Origin: Kiritimatiellia bacterium
Lineage (GTDB): Bacteria; Verrucomicrobiota; Kiritimatiellia; SLAD01
Length of the DNA: 5,042 bases
Assembly (NCBI GenBank): GCA_007126995.1
Contig: SLAD01000145.1
Coordinates: 1 to 5,042, forward strand
Direction: 5' to 3'
This document shows, one piece after another, positions 1 through 5,042 of the stretch; position 1 is the first letter of the stretch; every line of letters begins with the position of its first letter. The notes under the pieces were generated by a model. The model was not told the DNA's origin, did not search any database, and saw nothing but the letters and a program-made list of their open reading frames with translations. Made by a program: the position numbers and the translations under genes.

Positions 1-1
1 C

Positions 2-688
2 GAAGACCAGCGCAGTTTCTTTTGGGGCCTCGGCATCGTGGGATTATACGTGGTGCACCTGTTGGTGGCCTATTCGTCGTTGGCGATGATTTCGACCACG
101 TTTACCCACCTGTTTTCCCCGCTGATCTTTTCGCTGATCGCGTACTTTCGCTTAATCGATGTGCGCGTTGGCGCGGAGCAGGCGCAAATCGTGTCGGGCA
201 CGCCGCTTGAATTCGTGCTTTGGGGTGTCGTAATCGTGAGTTGTACCCTGTTGATCGCGCGATTGCGCATGCTGCGACAAGTGCGAGACTACAATACGCT
301 GGACTGGGAGATTGTGACGCCGACCTTGCGCGATAGCACGTGGCTATCGGATTTAGCCATAACGATGACACCAATTATCTATCCGCCGAAAGAGTATAGA
401 GCGTGCGATGAAGGTATTCTGATCGTGGGCTTTCTCTATGTGTACCCGCTAGCCTTCAAGACGATCCAATCGGTGGAGTCCGTCAGGCGACCGTCGTTGA
501 CCGGATCAAGCGACTTTTTCGCCACCTCCTCGAAGTCATTGGTGCGCGTTCAACGTAAAGAGTCCAAGGCGCCACTCTACATTTCGCCGAAAGACCGGGA
601 TGAGTTTATTTCCTATTGTAATCAACATATGCACCGCGGTGTCGTTAGTTTGTCCCGCGATGCCGATGATGATGACGATGAGTATTAA
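2..688 (+). CDS. Membrane-anchored protein with possible bacterial PH-like domain, 5'-partial
   Basis: The reading frame is open from the first complete codon at position 2, so the gene starts left of the window; the GTG at 38 is an internal codon with no ribosome binding site in front. The visible 228 residues begin with a hydrophobic stretch (about 8-30), a second one (about 35-50, HLFSPLIFSLIAYF) and a third (about 70-87, FVLWGVVIVSCTLLIARL), which look like membrane segments. The rest is soluble, probably cytoplasmic. From about 132 to 205 the pattern (DEGILIVGFLYVYPLAFKTI, then a short-strand region ending in YISPKDRDEFISYC) resembles bacterial PH domains, where a 'P-D--EF' helix closes the fold; this is recalled resemblance, not a search result. 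The protein ends in an acidic run, DADDDDDEY. The second half looks AT-richer than the genes to the right. I do not recognise a named family and assign no function. Its stop overlaps the stop of the convergent gene by four bases. Confidence 0.75.
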   Translation, partial: EDQRSFFWGLGIVGLYVVHLLVAYSSLAMISTTFTHLFSPLIFSLIAYFRLIDVRVGAEQAQIVSGTPLEFVLWGVVIVSCTLLIARLRMLRQVRDYNTLDWEIVTPTLRDSTWLSDLAITMTPIIYPPKEYRACDEGILIVGFLYVYPLAFKTIQSVESVRRPSLTGSSDFFATSSKSLVRVQRKESKAPLYISPKDRDEFISYCNQHMHRGVVSLSRDADDDDDEY

Positions 689-2070
689 AGGTCGACCGAA
701 TCGCCCCGCCCGGGCTGAATGACCTCCTCGGCCAGTTTCTCGGCCTGAATCGCTTCCGCGAGCGCTTTGCGCTGCGATGATTCCCCGTGTGTCAAGCAGA
801 CCCGCTTCGGGCGAACTTTGCGCACGTAGTCGAGAAGATCGTTCCGGTCCGCATGTGCGCTAAACGCATTCAATGAACGCACCTCGGCTTCGCGTTTGAA
901 CGTGTCCCCAAAAATGCGGACTTCCTCCTGTCCCTCGACCAAGCGACGCCCCAACGTGTGCGCTGCCTGGAATCCGACCATCACAACGGTATTTCGCTCA
1001 TTCTCGATGCCGTGCTTCAGATGGTGCAGGATGCGGCCGTATTCACACATGCCGGAGGCCGCAATGACGATACACGGGTCCTTGGAGCTGGTGACCTTCT
1101 TGGAGGCCTCCACACTGCTGGTAAAAGTGACCCAGTCAGGCCGCATCACGTCACCGATCTTTGCCTGCAGTTCATGGAACTCCTCGTTCATGTACTGCAT
1201 GCTTTCGTGGAAGACCTGCGTAATTTTATCCGCCATCGGGCTGTCCACGTAGACCGGAATTTCCGGTAAGCGCCCCTCGCTGTACAGGCTGGCGAGATGG
1301 AAAATAACTTCCTGCGCGCGTTCCAAGGCGAACGAGGGAATCAACACCTTGCCGCCGCGATCAATCGTGCGCTGAACAACCTCGCAAAGTTGATCGTCAG
1401 CCTCTTTTGCGTCGTCATGCACGCGGTCACCATAGGTGCTTTCCATAATCAGCAGGTCGATGTCCGTCATCAATTCGGGTTCGCGAACGATAGGTAGGTT
1501 GCGACGACCTAGATCGACCGCGACGCCGACGCGCACTTCGCGTCCTTCCTCTCTCAACGTAAAGACGTTCATGGCGGAACCCAGAATGTGCCCGGCCTCG
1601 ATGTAGCTGGCTCTAATGCCGGGCGCCACGGTAATGGTTTCATACCCCGTGCCTTTGAACAGCTTCAGGGCGGCCTCCGCGTCTTCCATCGTAAATAACG
1701 GTGATACCGGCTCAACCCCTTTGCGATTCGTCTTCTGGTTCAAGTAGGCCGCGTCTTGTTCCTGAATCTTGGCCGCATCCTTCAACATGATATCGCACAA
1801 ATCACGCGTGACCCGGGTGGCGTAGATGGGATTATCATAGCCGTGTTTGGCCAGCATCGGAATCGTGCCGCAATGATCGATGTGCGCATGGGACAGCACG
1901 ACCGCATCGACCGCCTGCACATCCACCGGCATGGCTTCGTTCAGCTCGCGCGATTCTTTGCGACGCCCCTGAAAGAGCCCGAAATCACGCAGCACCTTTG
2001 AGCCGTTGGCCTCAATCAGATATTTCGTGCCGGTTACCGTATCGACGCCGCCCAGAAATTGTATGCGCAT
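685..2070 (-). CDS. Metallo-beta-lactamase/beta-CASP RNA exonuclease (CPSF-like) family protein
   Basis: A 461-residue protein with the complete architecture of bacterial and archaeal CPSF-73-like enzymes, which are zinc-dependent cytoplasmic ribonucleases. Visible motifs in order: motif 1 Asp29 in RDFGLFQG; motif 2 HAHIDH at 61-66; motif 3 His161 in EAGHILGSA; motif 4 Asp186 in VDLGRR; beta-CASP motif A Glu210 in IMESTYGD; motif B His404 in FSAHAD; motif C His428 in LTHGE. The SGMCEYGRILHHLK segment (339-352) and GFQAAHTLGRRL (366-377) are also typical, and the length is normal. No KH domain is present. Two motifs are slightly unusual: the residue before Asp29 is Arg where a hydrophobic one is usual, with Phe after it instead of Cys, and motif 4 reads AVD rather than SGD. 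All metal ligands remain, so the enzyme should be active. The start is ATG 2070-2068, with an in-frame stop upstream at 2098-2100 and GGAGAG six bases before it. RNA substrate unknown; the gene appears monocistronic within the window. Confidence 0.93.
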   Translation of the reverse strand: MRIQFLGGVDTVTGTKYLIEANGSKVLRDFGLFQGRRKESRELNEAMPVDVQAVDAVVLSHAHIDHCGTIPMLAKHGYDNPIYATRVTRDLCDIMLKDAAKIQEQDAAYLNQKTNRKGVEPVSPLFTMEDAEAALKLFKGTGYETITVAPGIRASYIEAGHILGSAMNVFTLREEGREVRVGVAVDLGRRNLPIVREPELMTDIDLLIMESTYGDRVHDDAKEADDQLCEVVQRTIDRGGKVLIPSFALERAQEVIFHLASLYSEGRLPEIPVYVDSPMADKITQVFHESMQYMNEEFHELQAKIGDVMRPDWVTFTSSVEASKKVTSSKDPCIVIAASGMCEYGRILHHLKHGIENERNTVVMVGFQAAHTLGRRLVEGQEEVRIFGDTFKREAEVRSLNAFSAHADRNDLLDYVRKVRPKRVCLTHGESSQRKALAEAIQAEKLAEEVIQPGRGDSVDL

Positions 2071-2076
2071 AGAACA

Positions 2077-2082
2077 CTCTCC
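2077..2082 (-). promoter_or_regulatory. Ribosome binding site of the beta-CASP gene
   Basis: On the minus strand this reads GGAGAG and lies six bases before the ATG at 2070. Together with the in-frame stop at 2098-2100 it fixes the start of the metallo-beta-lactamase gene. Confidence 0.75.
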
Positions 2083-2105
2083 GCTATGATGATTCGATTA
2101 CGAGC

Positions 2106-2134
2106 ATTGTAACGAGTGAAGACCGATTCTTGAA
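2106..2134 (-). promoter_or_regulatory. Candidate sigma70-type promoter for the beta-CASP gene
   Basis: On the minus strand there is a -10 box TACAAT (2111-2106, 5 of 6 to consensus) and a -35 box TTCAAG (2134-2129, 3 of 6) separated by exactly 17 bases. Transcription would begin near 2099 and give a leader of about 30 bases carrying the GGAGAG site. The good -10 box and ideal spacing support it; the weak -35 box lowers confidence. Confidence 0.45.
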
Positions 2135-2158
2135 GCGTAAACCAGCAATTCTCATGAT
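2130..2158 (+). promoter_or_regulatory. Candidate rightward promoter overlapping the leftward one
   Basis: On the plus strand TTGAAG (2130-2135, 4 of 6 to the -35 consensus) is followed after 17 bases by CATGAT (2153-2158, 4 of 6 to the -10 consensus). It would start transcription near 2165 and give a leader of about 90 bases for the glycosylase-hydrolase-selO genes. Its -35 box overlaps the -35 box of the leftward candidate in five positions. Both boxes are only moderate matches, so this is tentative. Confidence 0.28.
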
Positions 2159-2166
2159 GGTCTCTA

Positions 2167-2232
2167 CGGCTCACCGGGACGGTTCGCCTTCGCGTGGCGG
2201 GATAGGTGGGGCGAGGCGTCCCTGCCGAGCCG
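2167..2232 (+). other. Long imperfect inverted repeat in the leader of the rightward genes
   Basis: Three nested paired blocks form one hairpin: CGGCTC (2167-2172) with GAGCCG (2227-2232), GGGACG (2176-2181) with CGTCCC (2217-2222), and TCGCC (2184-2188) with GGCGA (2210-2214). That is 17 Watson-Crick pairs with small internal loops and a 21-base end loop. It is GC-rich and ends about 12 bases before the Shine-Dalgarno site at 2244. No run of T follows on either side, so a classical intrinsic terminator is unlikely. It could be a structured mRNA leader, a protein-binding site, or chance pairing in GC-rich DNA. Confidence 0.45.
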
Positions 2233-2243
2233 CGATCCGGAAT

Positions 2244-2249
2244 AGGAGG
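2244..2249 (+). promoter_or_regulatory. Strong ribosome binding site of the glycosylase gene
   Basis: AGGAGG lies five bases before ATG 2255. An in-frame TAG at 2243-2245 overlaps the site and rules out any earlier start. A second in-frame ATG at 2261 is less well spaced, so 2255 is preferred. Confidence 0.8.
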
Positions 2250-2254
2250 CCATA

Positions 2255-2929
2255 ATGAGAATGAAAGAGCGTAAACGTAACCCGGCCTCGCCGCCCTTGC
2301 GGGCGGTATACGCCGAGCTGTTTGCTGCCTTCGGTCCACAAAAGTGGTGGCCGGGGCGTACCCGCTTTGAAGTCATGGTCGGCGCGGTGCTGACCCAGAA
2401 CACTGCGTGGACCAATGTCGAAAAGGCCATCCGACGCCTACGCCGTGAACGTGTACTGCAGCCGCAGGCGTTGCACGCCGTCGAGACCGCAACCTTGGCG
2501 GAGTGGATCCGTCCCGCCGGCTATTTCCGCCTAAAAGCGGATCGGCTCAAATCCCTGACGACAGCCTTAATGCGCGACTTCGATGGCAACCTCAATCGGT
2601 GTTTCAAATTATCGGATGAGGACCTGCGCGCGTGGCTGTTGGCCGTGAAGGGGATCGGGCCCGAGACGGCGGACAGCATCCTGCTCTATGCGGCGGGCCG
2701 CGCCCAGTTTGTGGTCGACGCCTACACGCGTCGCGTGCTGGAACGTCACGACTGGTTGGCTGCGCACGCATCGTATGACGAGGTGGCTCGCCTCTTTATG
2801 GAGAACCTGCCTAGGGATGTGGCGCTATACAATGAGTACCACGCGCTGATCGTTCAGCTCGGCAAGACCTATTGCCGTCCCCAGCCGCGCTGCGCATCGT
2901 GTCCACTGCGTCATCGCTTGCCGCGTTGA
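2255..2929 (+). CDS. Endonuclease III-related DNA glycosylase, MagIII/COG2231 type
   Basis: A 224-residue HhH-GPD protein expected to remove damaged bases from DNA, the first step of base excision repair. Visible features: WWPG at 31-34 and FEVMVGAVLTQNTAW at 38-52, the hallmark of the COG2231 branch that includes Helicobacter MagIII (3-methyladenine glycosylase); the helix-hairpin-helix at about 128-146 (VKGIGPETADSIL); and the catalytic Asp155 in VVDAYTRR. Glu137 stands where endonuclease III has its catalytic Lys, as I recall for MagIII too. This suggests a monofunctional glycosylase without lyase activity and argues against calling it nth. The C-terminus has Cys207, Cys213 and Cys216 of an iron-sulfur loop, but the expected fourth Cys is Leu222 and the protein ends two residues later. 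The start is set by AGGAGG at 2244. The gene is first in a probable three-gene rightward unit, 54 bases before the hydrolase. Substrate specificity (alkylated purines or another lesion) cannot be read from the sequence. Confidence 0.9.
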   Translation: MRMKERKRNPASPPLRAVYAELFAAFGPQKWWPGRTRFEVMVGAVLTQNTAWTNVEKAIRRLRRERVLQPQALHAVETATLAEWIRPAGYFRLKADRLKSLTTALMRDFDGNLNRCFKLSDEDLRAWLLAVKGIGPETADSILLYAAGRAQFVVDAYTRRVLERHDWLAAHASYDEVARLFMENLPRDVALYNEYHALIVQLGKTYCRPQPRCASCPLRHRLPR

Positions 2930-2972
2930 ATCCGGACGGCGGCACGGATTGAGTTTTCCGGTCGCATGCGGT

Positions 2973-2976
2973 AAGG
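2973..2976 (+). promoter_or_regulatory. Ribosome binding site of the hydrolase gene
   Basis: AAGG lies seven bases before ATG 2984, and an in-frame TAA at 2972-2974 excludes earlier starts in this frame. This supports the 2984 start over the GTG or ATG codons further inside the signal segment. Confidence 0.5.
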
Positions 2977-2983
2977 TATCCAC

Positions 2984-3805
2984 ATGATTTGGGATGCCAT
3001 AGTAGTGCTCGTGCGTATCGGGGCGATGGTCTACATCGGCTTGTTGCTGGTGTTGGCCGGGTGCCAGCGCAGTATGATGTATTATCCGATGACCAGCTCG
3101 GAATCGAATGCCATAAACTTGGCGGGCGGTGACGGCATGGAGCCGTGGCGGAATGCGGACGGTGAACTGATCGGATGGAAATACATGGAGTATGCCGATG
3201 ACGCGGATGCGCTGCTGCTCTTTCACGGCAACGCGGGCTTTGCGGCGCAGCGGGGTTATCTCGCGCACGGGTTCTCACCCGGCTTTGTGACCTATATCCT
3301 CGAGTATCCGGGCTATGGCAGCCGATCCGGTCGCCCTTCCGAACAAGCCTTTTACGACGCGGCCAAGGAGGCCTTTGAGGTATTACGCAGCCAGCATGCT
3401 GGGCGCATTTTTGTGGGCGGCGAATCGATTGGTACCGGCGTGGCCACCTACATTGCCTCGCAGTTTCCCGATCAGGTGGCCGGCCTCTTTTTGGTGACAC
3501 CGTATACGTCGCTGGTCGATGTCGCACGTAGTCATTATCCGATCTTCCCCGTGGGGTTGCTGATGCGCGACCGTTTCCCCAGCGAGGACTACCTGACGGA
3601 ATTTAGTGGCCCGGTGGCGTTCGTATTGGCGGAACATGACGAGGTCGTTCCTGCCCGGTTCGGACAAGCGCTGTATGACGGCTATCACGGCCCAAAACGA
3701 ATCTGGGTTCAGGAAGGACGCAATCACAATACACTCGACTATCATCCGCTTAGTCCGTGGTGGGAAGAGGTGCGAGCCTTCTTGCAGGAATCCACCACAC
3801 ATTGA
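2984..3805 (+). CDS. Alpha/beta hydrolase, probable membrane-attached or lipoprotein serine hydrolase
   Basis: A 273-residue protein of the alpha/beta hydrolase fold, similar in layout to the ABHD13/ABHD17-like group. The oxyanion segment is LLFHGNAG at 78-85, followed by EYPGYGSRSGRPSE at 107-120. The nucleophile elbow is GGESIGTG at 145-152, with Ser148. The likely acid is Asp219 in AEHDEVVP and the likely base His248 in GRNHNTLD, so the triad is complete. The N-terminus (1-27) is hydrophobic and ends in LAGC, a fair lipobox with Cys27 followed by Gln, which suggests an exported lipoprotein. Asp4 and Arg11 make the signal untidy, so a simple membrane anchor is possible. Start ATG 2984 is supported by AAGG; a GTG at 3005 would give a shorter, more typical signal. 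The substrate is unknown; an ester or thioester is most likely. It sits 54 bases after the glycosylase and 39 bases before selO, on the same strand. Confidence 0.87.
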   Translation: MIWDAIVVLVRIGAMVYIGLLLVLAGCQRSMMYYPMTSSESNAINLAGGDGMEPWRNADGELIGWKYMEYADDADALLLFHGNAGFAAQRGYLAHGFSPGFVTYILEYPGYGSRSGRPSEQAFYDAAKEAFEVLRSQHAGRIFVGGESIGTGVATYIASQFPDQVAGLFLVTPYTSLVDVARSHYPIFPVGLLMRDRFPSEDYLTEFSGPVAFVLAEHDEVVPARFGQALYDGYHGPKRIWVQEGRNHNTLDYHPLSPWWEEVRAFLQESTTH

Positions 3806-3807
3806 TT

Positions 3808-3820
3808 TGCGTGTTACGCA
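3808..3820 (+). repeat. Short perfect inverted repeat between hydrolase and selO
   Basis: TGCGT and ACGCA flank a three-base loop just after the hydrolase stop. The stem is only five pairs and no T-run follows, so it is unlikely to terminate transcription. It may slightly affect mRNA stability or simply be chance. Confidence 0.25.
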
Positions 3821-3844
3821 GCGCCTTCAGGGTAGCCGACCGTA

Positions 3845-5042
3845 ATGTTTAGCGATCCCGACCGACTCTCTGTGATCATGGCAAACTCAGTAGACCACTA
3901 TTTCAAATCGTGCGATCAGCTTGACCCCGTCGCGGGTGGCTGGTGCTTCGATCACTCCTACACCTGCCTGCCATCCGTTCTGTACGAGCGCGTTCACCCG
4001 CAGCCCGTTCGGGAACCCGAACTCGTCTGCCTCAACGAAGCGCTGGCGGAGAAGCTGGGATTGGACCCGGCCTTTTTGAGGGAGCCACACGGCGTCGCGC
4101 AACTAGTAGGCAACACCGTGCCGGAGAATGCGAACCCTATCGCACAGGCCTACGCCGGACACCAATTTGGCGGCTTTACGATGCTGGGGGACGGCCGGGC
4201 GATCGTGCTGGGCGAGCAATTGACGCCGGATGGGCAGCGCTTTGACGTGCAATATAAGGGTTCCGGCCAAACCTCGTTCTCGCGCCGGGGCGATGGCCGG
4301 GCCGCACTCGCGCCGATGTTGCGCGAGTACGTGATTAGCGAGGCCATGCACGCACTGGGCATCGCCACCACCCGCTCGCTCGCCGTGGTCGCCACCGGCG
4401 AGCCCGTTTTTCGGCCCGAGCCGTTGCCGGGCGCCGTACTGGTCCGCATTGCGGCCAGCCATCTGCGGGTGGGCACGTTTCAATATGCCGCGACCCGCGG
4501 CAATCGATCCACAATTCAGACCCTGGCAGATTACGCGATTGCCCGGCACTATCCGGATTGCGCGGAGGCGAATCAGCCCTATGTCGCATTGCTCGAAGCG
4601 GTGGCGCGTAAACAGGCGTCATTAATTGCGCAGTGGGTGTCTGTCGGGTTTATTCATGGCGTCATGAATACCGACAACATGGCGATCAGCGGGGAGACCA
4701 TTGATTATGGGCCGTGCGCCTTCATGGACCAGTACAACCCATCCACAGTGTTCAGTTCCATCGACACGATGGGCCGCTACGCGTACGGGCAGCAACCGCG
4801 TATTGGGCACTGGAATCTGGCCCGCTTTGCCGAAACCCTGTTGCCGTTGCTGCATGAGGACCAGCAGCAGGCCATCGCCCAAGCAGAGCAAAGTTTGCAG
4901 GTCTATGTCAGCCAGTATCAGGAGTCATGGCTGAAGCTCATGCGTGCGAAGTTTGGCTTCAGCGACGAAACGCCGGACGATGCCACGTTCTTTCAAGATT
5001 GGTTGAAAGGACTGGAGGACGCCAGCGCGGATTATACGTCCG
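3845..5042 (+). CDS. selO: Protein adenylyltransferase SelO (YdiU family), 3'-partial
   Basis: The frame is open from ATG 3845 to the right edge: 399 complete codons, with about 80-90 residues expected beyond, since the family is near 480-490. SelO has a protein-kinase fold with ATP bound in inverted orientation and transfers AMP to Ser, Thr or Tyr of target proteins; it is linked to redox stress. Visible motifs: FDHSY at 35-39; YAGHQFGGFTMLGDGRA at 103-119; YKGSGQTSFSRRGDGRAAL at 137-155 with the nucleotide-binding Lys138; Glu161 in LREY; RIAASHLRVGTFQY at 201-214; HGVMNTDNM at 271-279 with catalytic Asp277 and Asn278; and DYGPCAFMD at 287-295 with metal-binding Asp287. The Lys138-Glu161-Asp277-Asp287 spacing equals that recalled for Pseudomonas syringae SelO (K113, E136, D252, D262). 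An in-frame TAG at 3833 limits the start to 3845 or the weaker ATG 3878; an AGGG 12 bases upstream gives modest support. The 39-base gap suggests co-transcription with the hydrolase. Any selenocysteine or cysteine near the C-terminus is outside the window. Confidence 0.95.
   Translation, partial: MFSDPDRLSVIMANSVDHYFKSCDQLDPVAGGWCFDHSYTCLPSVLYERVHPQPVREPELVCLNEALAEKLGLDPAFLREPHGVAQLVGNTVPENANPIAQAYAGHQFGGFTMLGDGRAIVLGEQLTPDGQRFDVQYKGSGQTSFSRRGDGRAALAPMLREYVISEAMHALGIATTRSLAVVATGEPVFRPEPLPGAVLVRIAASHLRVGTFQYAATRGNRSTIQTLADYAIARHYPDCAEANQPYVALLEAVARKQASLIAQWVSVGFIHGVMNTDNMAISGETIDYGPCAFMDQYNPSTVFSSIDTMGRYAYGQQPRIGHWNLARFAETLLPLLHEDQQQAIAQAEQSLQVYVSQYQESWLKLMRAKFGFSDETPDDATFFQDWLKGLEDASADYTS

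Noticed and set aside
661..682. GAT-rich run as a microsatellite
   Set aside because: It is too short and imperfect to be a phase-variable repeat; triplet changes would keep the frame and only alter the length of the acidic tail.
690..715. Two 8-base palindromes, GGTCGACC (690-697) and GCCCGGGC (708-715), at the end of the beta-CASP gene
   Set aside because: They encode the C-terminus (GRGDSVDL region), are short, and have no T-run after them, so they are neither a convincing terminator nor a binding site.
896..2001. Several plus-strand open frames inside the beta-CASP gene
   Set aside because: They lie opposite a gene with full family motifs, have no recognisable domains and no supporting ribosome binding sites; they are shadows.
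2034..2430. Minus-strand open frames across the intergenic region and glycosylase start
   Set aside because: They overlap two confidently identified genes and encode low-complexity, Arg/Pro-rich sequences typical of GC-rich shadow frames.
2949..2977. Possible promoter TTGAGT-17-TAAGGT before the hydrolase
   Set aside because: The -10 box matches only 3 of 6 consensus positions and coincides with the ribosome binding site, so it is not supported.
2811..3802. Long minus-strand open frames (up to 238 codons) opposite the hydrolase
   Set aside because: The plus strand encodes a complete alpha/beta hydrolase with triad and oxyanion motifs; the antisense translations are Arg/His/Pro-rich without domain features.
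3887..4934. Several open frames on both strands within 3887-4934
   Set aside because: They lie within selO, whose motifs continue unbroken along frame 2 from 3845 to the window end; none has its own motifs.

Overview
This is ordinary bacterial chromosome of moderate to fairly high GC, densely packed with protein genes. Five protein-coding genes cover nearly all of it. No RNA gene, insertion sequence, CRISPR array or phage-type gene is visible. The organism cannot be placed from the sequence. The good Shine-Dalgarno sites, a lipoprotein-type signal and the bacterial protein families point to a bacterium, and the SelO is closest in recalled motif wording to the Bacillus-type branch, but that is weak evidence for phylum.

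Layout. (1) Positions 2-688, plus strand: the 3' end of an unnamed membrane-anchored protein with a possible bacterial PH-like domain and an acidic tail; its start lies left of the window. (2) Positions 685-2070, minus strand: a complete metallo-beta-lactamase/beta-CASP protein of the CPSF-like RNA exonuclease family. It converges with gene 1, and the two stop codons share one TTAA. (3) Positions 2071-2254: a divergent intergenic region with a candidate promoter on each strand (overlapping -35 boxes) and a long imperfect hairpin in the presumed leader of the rightward genes. (4) Positions 2255-2929, plus: an endonuclease III-related DNA glycosylase of the MagIII type (COG2231). (5) Positions 2984-3805, plus: an alpha/beta serine hydrolase with an N-terminal lipoprotein-like signal. 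(6) Position 3845 to the right edge, plus: SelO (YdiU), a pseudokinase-fold protein adenylyltransferase, cut by the window after 399 residues.

The three rightward genes are separated by 54 and 39 bases and have no convincing internal promoter or terminator, so they probably form one transcription unit. Repair of damaged bases by the glycosylase and AMPylation by SelO, which is linked to oxidative stress in the literature, would fit a loose stress-response theme; this is inference only.

No clearly new biological system was found. The points most worth a second look are the glycosylase C-terminus, where the fourth iron-sulfur cysteine is missing but would be restored by a one-base change, the leader hairpin, and the overlapping divergent promoters.
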